Positions 14,184 through 20,988 of a DNA stretch of 22,265 nucleotides are shown piece by piece; position 1 is the stretch's first letter, and each line of letters begins with the position of its first letter. Position numbers and translations under genes: made by a program. Below the pieces are notes generated by a model. The model did no database searches, was not told the DNA's origin, and worked only from the letters and a program-made list of their open reading frames with translations. The DNA lies in NCBI GenBank assembly GCA_900767645.1, contig CAAFZY010000003.1, forward strand, positions 1 to 22,265. Direction: 5' to 3'. This stretch comes from Alphaproteobacteria bacterium (GTDB taxonomy: Bacteria > Pseudomonadota > Alphaproteobacteria > RF32 > CAG-239).

Positions 14184-14627
14184 ATGCCGCAACTTGACCC
14201 TTCAACATACATATCACAAATATTTTGGCTTATAATCACTTTTTTAAGCCTGTGGTTTGTTATGTCATGGTTTATTGTTCCGAAGATTGAAGATATTCTT
14301 AAACAGCGCCGGCAAAAAATTGACGGCTATATTCAAAAAGCCGAAAGCATTAATCAGCAGGCGCTGCAATCTTTGGAAAAATACCAAAAAGCACTGGATA
14401 AGGCTAAATCAGAGGCTGATATCGCCATTAAGCAGAACAAAGATGACCTTGATAAAACCATTAAGGCAAAAAAAGAAGAAATTGATGAGCTTTTATCAAA
14501 AAAAATTGCCGAAAGCGAATATACTTTAGCTAAAGAACGCCTTGAAACCATGGCCGCAATCAGCAGCATTTCTGAAAAACTTGCTGATGACGTGTTGGTT
14601 AAAATCGGCGTTGAAATTAAAAAATAA
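14184..14627 (+). CDS. atpG: ATP synthase F0 subunit b'
   Basis: The 147-residue protein has an N-terminal membrane segment (about 11-32, with PQLDPSTYISQIFWLI just before and into it) and a long charged helix to the end rich in Lys, Glu and Ala. This is the peripheral-stalk b' chain found with b in photosynthetic bacteria, chloroplasts and most alphaproteobacteria. It starts 2 bases after the c gene stop. The paired downstream b gene supports a heterodimeric stator. Some annotations use atpF2 for this gene; the symbol atpG is also used for F1 gamma elsewhere. Confidence 0.9.
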   Translation: MPQLDPSTYISQIFWLIITFLSLWFVMSWFIVPKIEDILKQRRQKIDGYIQKAESINQQALQSLEKYQKALDKAKSEADIAIKQNKDDLDKTIKAKKEEIDELLSKKIAESEYTLAKERLETMAAISSISEKLADDVLVKIGVEIKK

Positions 14628-14639
14628 AGGATTCTGACC

Positions 14640-15263
14640 GTGAACGAAACGTTTTCATATCAAATTGCCGAAGCAAACAGCGCATTAAACAATGCGGAGC
14701 AGGCCGCCAAAAACGTGGCGACTGAAATTCAGGCACTTGAGGTAGAATCTGATTTTTCCGGACATCATCACGAACCGTTTTACAAAGAAGGCGAGTTTTG
14801 GGTAGGCTTTGCTTTTATTTTAGTGGTAGTGTTTTTGTTTAAGCCGGTCGGCTCAATGCTGAAAGCAATGCTGATAAAACGCCGCGACGGTATTATCGAC
14901 CAAATTAATCAGGCCGAAAAATTACGCGACGACGCACAAGTGTTGCTTGCGCAATATGAAAAAAAGTTTTTACATGCCAAAGATGAGGCTGATGAAATTT
15001 TAGCCAAATCCGAATCTGAAATTGAACTTTTAAAAAATCAGACTTTGAACGGACTCGACAACGAACTGAACGCCAAACGCCGTGAAGTTGAAAACAGTAT
15101 TGAGGCGGCAACCGAAAAAGCTCGTAAAGAACTCAACACCCTCATTGGCGCGCAAACCATCAGCATCGTGAAAGAAAAAATTTTACAACACGTTGATTCC
15201 AAACAACATTCCAAACTGATTGATAACTCGGTTGAAAATATTTTAAAACGCCTGAAAGCCTAA
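14640..15263 (+). CDS. atpF: ATP synthase F0 subunit b
   Basis: This 207-residue stator chain is longer than the usual 155-165. The GTG start is set by AAGGA about 9 nt upstream. Residues 1-40 form an Ala/Glu-rich, probably helical extension without signal-peptide character. Then come HHHEPFYKEGEFW (42-54), one membrane helix (about 53-74) and a long coiled-coil helix. The HEPFY..EFW segment before the membrane is typical of alphaproteobacterial b. The extra N-terminus is the odd part. It is the last gene of the plus-strand run. Its TAA overlaps the stop codon of the convergent comF, and no terminator separates them. F1 genes are not in this window. Confidence 0.92.
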   Translation: MNETFSYQIAEANSALNNAEQAAKNVATEIQALEVESDFSGHHHEPFYKEGEFWVGFAFILVVVFLFKPVGSMLKAMLIKRRDGIIDQINQAEKLRDDAQVLLAQYEKKFLHAKDEADEILAKSESEIELLKNQTLNGLDNELNAKRREVENSIEAATEKARKELNTLIGAQTISIVKEKILQHVDSKQHSKLIDNSVENILKRLKA

Positions 15264-15988
15264 AAATAAACTTTTGCAACCGTTAAAACATCTACTGATT
15301 TGGCACCGGCGGCAAGCAATACTTTAGCGCATTCTCGCGCGGTTGAGCCGGTTGTAAAAACATCGTCTATCAACACAATTCTTTTATCTTTAATTTTTTC
15401 GGCGTTTTTCACCATAAAGACGCCCTTAATATTTTTAATACGCGAATTGCGGTTACTGAACCTTGCCTGCGGTTTGGTGGCCTTGTTTTTTATGAGCGAA
15501 AACATATCTGCCGGCACTCCGCACAAGCGGCTTAATTCTTTTGCGAGTAATGCCGATTGATTATAGCGGCGCATAATTAAGCGGGTGTAGTGCAATGGCA
15601 CCGGCACCAATAAATCGGCTCCGGAATCAAAAATATCTTTACCGGCAAGCTTGAGCCACTTAGCAAATACTATGGCGTTTTCGGTTTTATCCATAAACTT
15701 TAACGCCAAAATAGCCTTTTTAGAAAAATAATCATACTTTACCGCCGCGCGCTGCAAACGAAAAACAGGTTTCTTTTCTTGCAGACAAGCGGGGCACAAC
15801 ATTTGCCTGCCTATGGCGGAAGCATCAGTAAACGGCATACCGCAATGCGCACAATAAGGAGCGCTGATAAATGTAATTTGATTAAAACACTCCGGACAAA
15901 CGCCATTATCATCAAACATAATTTTTCCACAGCACATGCAACGCGGCGGTAACAAAAAATTTAGTATGTCTTGCAAAACGGCATTCAT
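15260..15988 (-). CDS. comF: ComF-family phosphoribosyltransferase-like protein
   Basis: The 242-residue protein has an N-terminal double zinc ribbon: Cys17/19/20, Cys31/34, Cys46/49 and Cys65/68, in CxxC knuckles. A PRTase fold follows, with the PRPP-binding signature VLIDDVFTTGSTA near residues 206-218. ComF proteins are linked to DNA uptake during transformation, probably with helicase partners, but many alphaproteobacterial homologues have no proven role. Cytosolic. The ATG overlaps the sucD stop (ATGA), so it is the last gene of the suf-suc operon by translational coupling. Its stop overlaps that of atpF on the other strand. Confidence 0.88.
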   Translation of the reverse strand: MNAVLQDILNFLLPPRCMCCGKIMFDDNGVCPECFNQITFISAPYCAHCGMPFTDASAIGRQMLCPACLQEKKPVFRLQRAAVKYDYFSKKAILALKFMDKTENAIVFAKWLKLAGKDIFDSGADLLVPVPLHYTRLIMRRYNQSALLAKELSRLCGVPADMFSLIKNKATKPQARFSNRNSRIKNIKGVFMVKNAEKIKDKRIVLIDDVFTTGSTARECAKVLLAAGAKSVDVLTVAKVYF

Positions 15989-16872
15989 TTTTCAGCTTGA
16001 TTTAACGGTAAATTACGCAAAACAGTATGAATATCATTCACGCTGTCAACCACAATCATGCCTGATTTGCGCATAAGAGCTTTTTTATCCTCGGCTGTTA
16101 TTTTACCATGCGTAATAATATCGCCGGCATAACCGATTTTATAGTCAAGCGTAAATTTAACACCGGCGATATAAGTAATAACCGGTTTTTTATTTGCCAA
16201 TCCGGCATAATATTCGGCGGCAAGTTCTTCATACATGCCCCCCGTATTGCCAAGCATAACTATGGCTTTGGTAGCATCGTCCTGATGAAAGCGCTTTAAT
16301 ATTTCAACAAAATCAGTGCCGACAATCATATCATCGCCAAGTCCGACTACTGTTGACTGCCCGTGTCCGGCACGGCATACTTCCAGAGTTGCCTCATAGG
16401 TTAAAGTGGATGAACGCGAAACTATACCGATGTCACCGGCATGATGAATAATTTCCGGAAAAAAGCCTAAACTTGCCTCATCGGGCACAATTACACCGGG
16501 GGTATTAGGCCCGATTAAAACCGTTTTACTGCCTTTAAGCATGGCTTTAATTTCAAGCATATCCCTGATGGGAACCCCTTCAGCAATAGTAACGGCCAAA
16601 TCAAGCTCTGCCTCAATAGCTTCACGAGCTGCCGATTTTAAAAAACGAGCCGGAACAAACATCATGCTGGCAGTGGCTCCGGTAGCGGCAACCGCTTCTT
16701 TAACCGTTGCAAAAACAGGAACGCCGTTATAAACCGTGCCTCCCTTATAAGGCGAAACACCGGCGACCACACGCGTTCCGCCAGCCATGGCGCGTTTAAC
16801 GTGGAATGATGCCTGCACACCGGTAATACCTTGCACTAAAATTTTGGTGTTTTTATCGGCTAAAATAGACAT
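15985..16872 (-). CDS. SucD-like protein (succinyl-CoA ligase alpha) lacking the catalytic histidine
   Basis: The 295-residue protein aligns over its whole length with succinyl-CoA synthetase alpha (MSILADKNTKILVQGITG, ATGATASMMFVPA, TLTYEA). Several active-site positions are changed. The phospho-acceptor His of the G-H-A-G-A motif is Tyr248 (IGYAGD, codon at 16129-16131). The Glu of IGEIGG, which contacts that His (E. coli Glu208alpha), is Asn209 (LGNTGG). IGPNCPG is IGPNTPG, SRSGTL is SRSSTL, and GIGGDPI is GLGDDMI. The usual phospho-His mechanism should therefore not work. The reading frame is intact and overlaps the upstream partner by TGATG, so it is likely expressed. It may be a repurposed acyl-CoA or CoA-binding protein, or a regulatory or degenerate paralogue. 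I give no symbol because the function is doubtful. Confidence 0.85.
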   Translation of the reverse strand: MSILADKNTKILVQGITGVQASFHVKRAMAGGTRVVAGVSPYKGGTVYNGVPVFATVKEAVAATGATASMMFVPARFLKSAAREAIEAELDLAVTIAEGVPIRDMLEIKAMLKGSKTVLIGPNTPGVIVPDEASLGFFPEIIHHAGDIGIVSRSSTLTYEATLEVCRAGHGQSTVVGLGDDMIVGTDFVEILKRFHQDDATKAIVMLGNTGGMYEELAAEYYAGLANKKPVITYIAGVKFTLDYKIGYAGDIITHGKITAEDKKALMRKSGMIVVDSVNDIHTVLRNLPLNQAEK

Positions 16873-18074
16873 CAGTCATTTTCCTCCATGGCTTTTAAGA
16901 GCTTTTCAACGGCGTCTTCCATAGTATCAGCCAAAATTACCGGCAAAGCAGAAGCGGTTAAAATATCGCGCGCTTCGTCTTTATTGGTTCCTTCAAATCT
17001 GACCACCAACGGCACATTTAAGCCTACTTCCGAGGCTGCGGCAATAATTCCGTCCGCTACTAAATTGCAACGCAAAAAACCGCCCAAAATATTAATTAAA
17101 ATGCCTTCAACCCGCGGATTAGTCATAATCAGTTTAATGCCGGCAGAAATTTTATCTTTATCAACCCCGCCTTTAACATTCAAAAAGCAAGCAAATTCTT
17201 CGCCTTTGCGGTTGAGCATATCCGCCATGCTTAAAGCCACGCCGGAACCGTTTACAATGCCGCCGATACTGCCGCTGTCATGCTTATAATATTTAAATCC
17301 GTATTGTGCGGCTTTAAGTACACTCTCATCTTCTTCATAATCGTCACGCATCTGAGCAATATCCTGATGGCGAAAAAGCGCATTGTCATCAAATGAAATT
17401 TTTGCATCAAGAGCTATCAGTTCTCCTGATTTATTTATTCCCACGGGATTAATTTCAATCATGATGGCATCTAAATTTAAAAATGCCGTATGCATATCGT
17501 TGATAAACGCCTGCAAATTGTTGCGGCAGTTGGCATTAAGATTTAAAAACGCCATTATTTTATTAAGTTGCTCTTCCGTAATTTTATCATTCAGCCCCAA
17601 ATTTGTATATAATATTTTTTCGGGCTCTTGCGTGGCAAGTTCCAAAATATTGGTGGTTGAAGAAGCTATAAGCAGAGCAATGCTTGCTGTGGCGCGATTA
17701 ATAATTAAACTGGCATAAAAGGTTCGTTCGCATTTGCAAAACTCTTCAATATACACCTTACTGACCAGCTTGCCTTTACTGTCGGTTTGTTTGGTAACCA
17801 AAGTTGAACCAATCATTTTTTCAGCTTCAATTGCAATATCCGTACGGCTTTTAATTAAACGAATACCCCCGCCGCGACCGACTTTTTTTTCTAAAAAATG
17901 ACCGTCAGCCCGCGCACCGGATTGAATTTGCGCCTTCATTACCCACGGACCGCGAGGCGAAACTTTTTGCGCCGCGCGTTTAGCTTCTTGCGGAGTATAA
18001 GCAATGCTACCGTTCGGAATACCGATACCGTATTTTTGTAATATTTGTTTTGCCTGATACTCGTGAATATTCAT
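16872..18074 (-). CDS. SucC-like protein (succinyl-CoA ligase beta), diverged
   Basis: The 400-residue ATP-grasp protein aligns with succinyl-CoA synthetase beta: MNIHEYQAKQILQKYG at the start, GPWVMKAQI (42-50), IEINP (206-210, Glu207 matching E. coli Glu197beta), the metal-binding Asp223, NALFRH and a C-terminal CoA-ligase domain. Conserved pieces are altered. The GGRGKAGG loop has become SGARADGHFLEKKVGRGGG with an insertion, the STEGG.EIE motif is absent, FLDVGGGA reads FLNVKGGV, and NIFGGIVRCD reads NILGGFLRCN. It is about 12 residues longer than usual. It shares its start with the sufE stop (TAATG) and its stop with the sucD-like start. Co-divergence with the alpha subunit suggests the pair changed function together. 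Confidence 0.85.
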   Translation of the reverse strand: MNIHEYQAKQILQKYGIGIPNGSIAYTPQEAKRAAQKVSPRGPWVMKAQIQSGARADGHFLEKKVGRGGGIRLIKSRTDIAIEAEKMIGSTLVTKQTDSKGKLVSKVYIEEFCKCERTFYASLIINRATASIALLIASSTTNILELATQEPEKILYTNLGLNDKITEEQLNKIMAFLNLNANCRNNLQAFINDMHTAFLNLDAIMIEINPVGINKSGELIALDAKISFDDNALFRHQDIAQMRDDYEEDESVLKAAQYGFKYYKHDSGSIGGIVNGSGVALSMADMLNRKGEEFACFLNVKGGVDKDKISAGIKLIMTNPRVEGILINILGGFLRCNLVADGIIAAASEVGLNVPLVVRFEGTNKDEARDILTASALPVILADTMEDAVEKLLKAMEEND

Positions 18075-18487
18075 TATCGCTGTTTTTCCATTTTATCCGC
18101 ATAATATTTAATTTTATCTACCATAGACATCATTCCGTTACGGCGGCTCAAACTTAAATGTTCTTGTAGACCCAGTTTAGCAAAAATTTTATCAACTTCA
18201 ATTTTTTTTATCTCTTGTACAGATTTATTTCGGTATATAGCTAAAATTACGGCAATAATACCTTTTACCATAACCGCATCGCTGTCGCCTTTAAAAGTTA
18301 AAATTTCACCTTGCCGTTCCGGCACAAGCCAAACTTGCGATTGACAACCGCTTACTTTCCACTCATCGGTTTTATATTTTTCATCAAGCGGCGGTAATTT
18401 TTCACCCAAATCAATTAAATATTCATACTTATCTTCCCAATCATCAAGCACTGAAAAATTTTCAATTAAATCCGCAATATCTTCCAT
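18074..18487 (-). CDS. sufE: SufE sulfur-acceptor protein
   Basis: The 137-residue SufE-family protein has the sulfur-accepting Cys48 in V-S-G-C-Q-S-Q-V-W, the N-terminal DWEDKYEYLIDLGEKLP segment and the C-terminal LSLSRRNGM box. It takes persulfide sulfur from SufS and passes it to the Fe-S scaffold, stimulating the desulfurase. Cytosolic. It lies 13 bases after sufT, with AAGG about 9 nt before the ATG, and its TAA overlaps the sucC-like ATG. The context with sufS and sufT confirms a SUF role. Confidence 0.95.
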   Translation of the reverse strand: MEDIADLIENFSVLDDWEDKYEYLIDLGEKLPPLDEKYKTDEWKVSGCQSQVWLVPERQGEILTFKGDSDAVMVKGIIAVILAIYRNKSVQEIKKIEVDKIFAKLGLQEHLSLSRRNGMMSMVDKIKYYADKMEKQR

Positions 18488-18500
18488 ATTTTTTGCCTTA

Positions 18501-18926
18501 TTACAACATTTCCAACATTAATTTTGCTTCTTCACTTAAACGTTCAAGCGACCAAGCCGGCTCCCAAACAACTTTGACCTCAACCTTGCCTACCCCTTTA
18601 ACGGCCGCAGCGGCATCTGCCACTTGTTGCGGCAAAATTTCCGCCATCGGACAAGCAGGTGCGGTTAAAGTCATTTCGATTTGTAAGTCGCCGTTATCTG
18701 ACTGATTAACTTTGTATATCAAACCCAAATCATAAACATTTATCATAATTTCAGGGTCGGAAACGGTTTTAATCGCCTCAATAATATTATACATTTTTGC
18801 CGGAACTTCCTTGTTTGGCAAAGGCGTACCGGCACAGGCAATATATTCAGCCGCCGGTTTTACAGTATCATCAACACTCATCGCCTGCAACAAACGAGCC
18901 TCATTGCTATCAATTTCATCTGCCAT
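18501..18926 (-). CDS. sufT: SufT-like Fe-S assembly protein (DUF59/MIP18 family)
   Basis: The 141-residue protein has a DUF59 domain from about residue 46: TVSDPEIMINVYDLGLIY (55-72), LTAPACPM with Cys92, and KVVWEPAWSLERLSEEAK (118-135). This matches SUF-associated SufT, which helps maturation of Fe-S proteins. The start is the ATG at 18926, 6 nt after ACGAGG. The frame's earlier ATG at 18932 abuts the SD and is unlikely. It begins 12 bases after the sufS stop. The N-terminal 45 residues are less conserved. Confidence 0.9.
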   Translation of the reverse strand: MADEIDSNEARLLQAMSVDDTVKPAAEYIACAGTPLPNKEVPAKMYNIIEAIKTVSDPEIMINVYDLGLIYKVNQSDNGDLQIEMTLTAPACPMAEILPQQVADAAAAVKGVGKVEVKVVWEPAWSLERLSEEAKLMLEML

Positions 18927-18938
18927 TATCATCCTCGT

Positions 18939-20156
18939 TTAATCAAAAAATTTTTGCGCTTTTTTAACCGCGGCAACAAAAGCGTCAATATCTTCTTTAG
19001 AAGTGTACAAGCCAAGTGATGCGCGTGCCAATGATGTATAGCCCAACCGATTGACCAGCGGTTCGGCACAATGGTGCCCGATACGAATCGCCACTCCTTC
19101 TTTGCCAAGCACATAAGCTAAATCTTGCGGGTGAATACTGCCAACCTGAAACGAAAAGACTCCGCCTTTGCCGGCAACGGTGCCGATATGCTTAAAATTT
19201 TTAATTTCAGACGTTTTTTGCAACATATAATCGGCAATCTCACGTTCATGGCGCTCAATGTTATCAAAACCTATTTTCTGCATATATTTTAACGCTTCTC
19301 CCAACCCGATTGCCTCAACAATTGCCGGCGTTCCCGCCTCAAAACGAGCCGGCGGCTCGGCATAAGTGGTAAACTCATAGGTTACCTTATCAACCATATC
19401 TCCGCCTGTTTGGTATGGCGGCATATCAGCCAAAATATCGGTCTTGCCATACAAAACCCCTATACCGGTAGGACCATATGTTTTATGTCCGGAAAAGGCC
19501 AAAAAATCGCAATCGGAATCTTGAACATCCAATCGGGCGTGAACAGCCAATTGACAAGCATCCATTAAAACCTTAGCGCTGAACTTATGTGCCTCTGAGG
19601 CAATTTGCTTAATTGGGAAAAGCGTGCCCAAAACATTAGACATGCCGGTTACCGCCACAAGTTTGGTACGCTCTGAAAGTTTGTTTTGGAACTCTTCGTG
19701 AATATAACCGCCGTCATCAGCGATTTTAAAAACTTTCAAAACTGCGCCTGTTTTCTGACAAACAATCTGCCACGGAATTAAATTGGCGTGATGCTCCGCC
19801 TCGGAAATTAAAATTTCGTCACCGGTTTTAAGGTTCCGCATTGCCCATGTTGCCGCCACCAAATTGATTGATTCGGTAGCATTACGGGTAAATACAACTT
19901 CTTTTTCAGAGCGGGCATTAATAAATTTTTGCACTATTTTACGCGCTTTTTCATATTCATTGGTAATAGAATCGGAAAGCGCATAAGTTCCACGGTGCAC
20001 ATTGGCATATCCGGAGCGATAAATACGATTCATTTTGTTAATAACACTTTTCGGTTTTTGCGCCGACGCGGCCGAATCCAAATAAACATCGGGCTTGCCG
20101 TTAATTTGCCTTTGCAACACCGGAAAATCACGGCGAATTTTATCAATATCGTACAT
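18939..20156 (-). CDS. sufS: Cysteine desulfurase SufS
   Basis: This 405-residue PLP enzyme mobilises sulfur from cysteine for Fe-S clusters. The PLP lysine is Lys225 in SGHKTYGPTG. His123 (EAEHHAN), Asp199 and Gln202 (DACQ) hold the cofactor. The catalytic Cys363 lies in IGHHCAEPL, a short class-II loop as in SufS, and Arg378 (ARASLG) binds substrate. The start MYDIDKIRRDFP at 20156 follows GAGGG at good spacing. An in-frame ATG at 20189 would add eleven atypical residues. It is first in sufS-sufT-sufE-sucC-sucD-comF. The scaffold genes sufBCD, which normally precede sufS, are not next to it. Confidence 0.96.
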   Translation of the reverse strand: MYDIDKIRRDFPVLQRQINGKPDVYLDSAASAQKPKSVINKMNRIYRSGYANVHRGTYALSDSITNEYEKARKIVQKFINARSEKEVVFTRNATESINLVAATWAMRNLKTGDEILISEAEHHANLIPWQIVCQKTGAVLKVFKIADDGGYIHEEFQNKLSERTKLVAVTGMSNVLGTLFPIKQIASEAHKFSAKVLMDACQLAVHARLDVQDSDCDFLAFSGHKTYGPTGIGVLYGKTDILADMPPYQTGGDMVDKVTYEFTTYAEPPARFEAGTPAIVEAIGLGEALKYMQKIGFDNIERHEREIADYMLQKTSEIKNFKHIGTVAGKGGVFSFQVGSIHPQDLAYVLGKEGVAIRIGHHCAEPLVNRLGYTSLARASLGLYTSKEDIDAFVAAVKKAQKFFD

Positions 20157-20179
20157 TTTATTCCCTCTTCTTGCCATGC

Positions 20180-20208
20180 AATTTAGCAAGTTTGTAAAAA
20201 GTTTTCAA
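20180..20208 (-). promoter_or_regulatory. Putative promoter for the sufS operon
   Basis: On the minus strand TTGAAA (20208-20203) and TAAATT (20185-20180) are 17 bases apart, leaving about 17 nt of leader before the sufS ATG. It lies after the terminator of the upstream gene. I saw no clear IscR/RirA-type box. Confidence 0.45.
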
Positions 20209-20249
20209 CCGAAACTATGGGCTTAAATCAAGTTTTTTATTTCCAAAAC

Positions 20250-20277
20250 AAAAAGCCGAGCTTTCACTCGGCTTTTT
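20250..20277 (-). terminator. Rho-independent terminator after the unrecognised gene at 20294
   Basis: A perfect 11-bp stem AAAAAGCCGAG / CTCGGCTTTTT encloses a 6-nt loop. On the minus strand it ends in a T-run (TTTTTGTTTT) 16 bases after the stop codon of the preceding gene. It separates that gene from the sufS operon. Confidence 0.9.
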
Positions 20278-20293
20278 GCTGATGACAAATAAA

Positions 20294-20875
20294 TTATTTT
20301 GAGCGTTGGTTTATGCCAAAAAAGTTTTTTACGCTTGTTATAGCCTGATTAAGCTTTTCGGCGCGCTTTGCTCTTTTTTCAATATCGGCATCTATTTTAG
20401 CATTCTCCGCCGCTTCTTTAGCAAGATATGCCTCATATCGTCTGTGTTGTTCGTTCGGAATTTGCGCCACAACATCTTGCTGCGCTCTGTTTATAAGCTT
20501 CATGACATCGGCATTTTCATGAGAAAATTGCGTTTCTTCCAAGTTTTTAAAAAAATCTAATGAGCCTGTGGATTGATTGTAATCGATGAAATCTATATCA
20601 TTGGTCTTAAAGCTTGAATAAACCTGTTTCTGCGCCATGAAAATATCTTTAGATAATTTACCTGTTTTTTTAATGGAAACTTTGGCGATTAAATCACTTG
20701 TTTTTGTAATGTCTTTAACCGTGTAATCGACCGGTCCGCTGCTTTTGGAAATGTCCACGGATTTTTTCGGCTTTTGATAAAACTCAACCGTTACAGAGCC
20801 TTCATTGGTTTGATAGACTATTGTGGCTTTATCTTCTTTATCCGAAAATTTTATTTCAGGTTTATTCATACTCAT
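20294..20875 (-). CDS. Unrecognised cytosolic protein with charged helical C-terminus
   Basis: The 193-residue protein has no signal peptide, no membrane segment and no cysteine. The first ~75 residues are predicted beta-rich (ATIVYQTNEGSVTVEFYQKP, then VDYTVKDITKTSDLIAKVSIKK). Residues about 120-185 are helical and strongly charged, with Ala/Lys/Glu patterning (AKEAAENAKIDADIEKRAKRAEK) suggesting a coiled coil. The ATG at 20875 follows AGGAGA at 6-7 nt. A strong promoter upstream and a terminator downstream mark it as a single-gene unit. I do not recognise a family. It could be lineage-specific, and nothing links it to its pilin-like or suf neighbours beyond position. Confidence 0.75.
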   Translation of the reverse strand: MSMNKPEIKFSDKEDKATIVYQTNEGSVTVEFYQKPKKSVDISKSSGPVDYTVKDITKTSDLIAKVSIKKTGKLSKDIFMAQKQVYSSFKTNDIDFIDYNQSTGSLDFFKNLEETQFSHENADVMKLINRAQQDVVAQIPNEQHRRYEAYLAKEAAENAKIDADIEKRAKRAEKLNQAITSVKNFFGINQRSK

Positions 20876-20901
20876 AGCCGTTCTCCTAATATTATATACT
20901 T

Positions 20902-20930
20902 ATTATCCATAAATTTATTATTTTTGTCAA
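20902..20930 (-). promoter_or_regulatory. Strong sigma-70-type promoter for the gene at 20294-20875
   Basis: On the minus strand TTGACA (20930-20925) and GATAAT (20907-20902) are exactly 17 bases apart, with AT-rich flanks and an expected start near 20895. This is the best promoter match in the window. A second TTGACA lies 16 bases upstream (20946-20941). Confidence 0.75.
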
Positions 20931-20988
20931 GCAGTGTTTTGTCAAAAAATATAATTATAAATCTAAGCAACAAAAAATCGGATAAATT

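Noticed and set aside
15985..16872. Calling the SucD-like gene malate-CoA ligase (MtkB)
   Set aside because: That family, as I recall it, keeps the same active-site histidine motif, which is absent here. The substitutions do not point to that activity.
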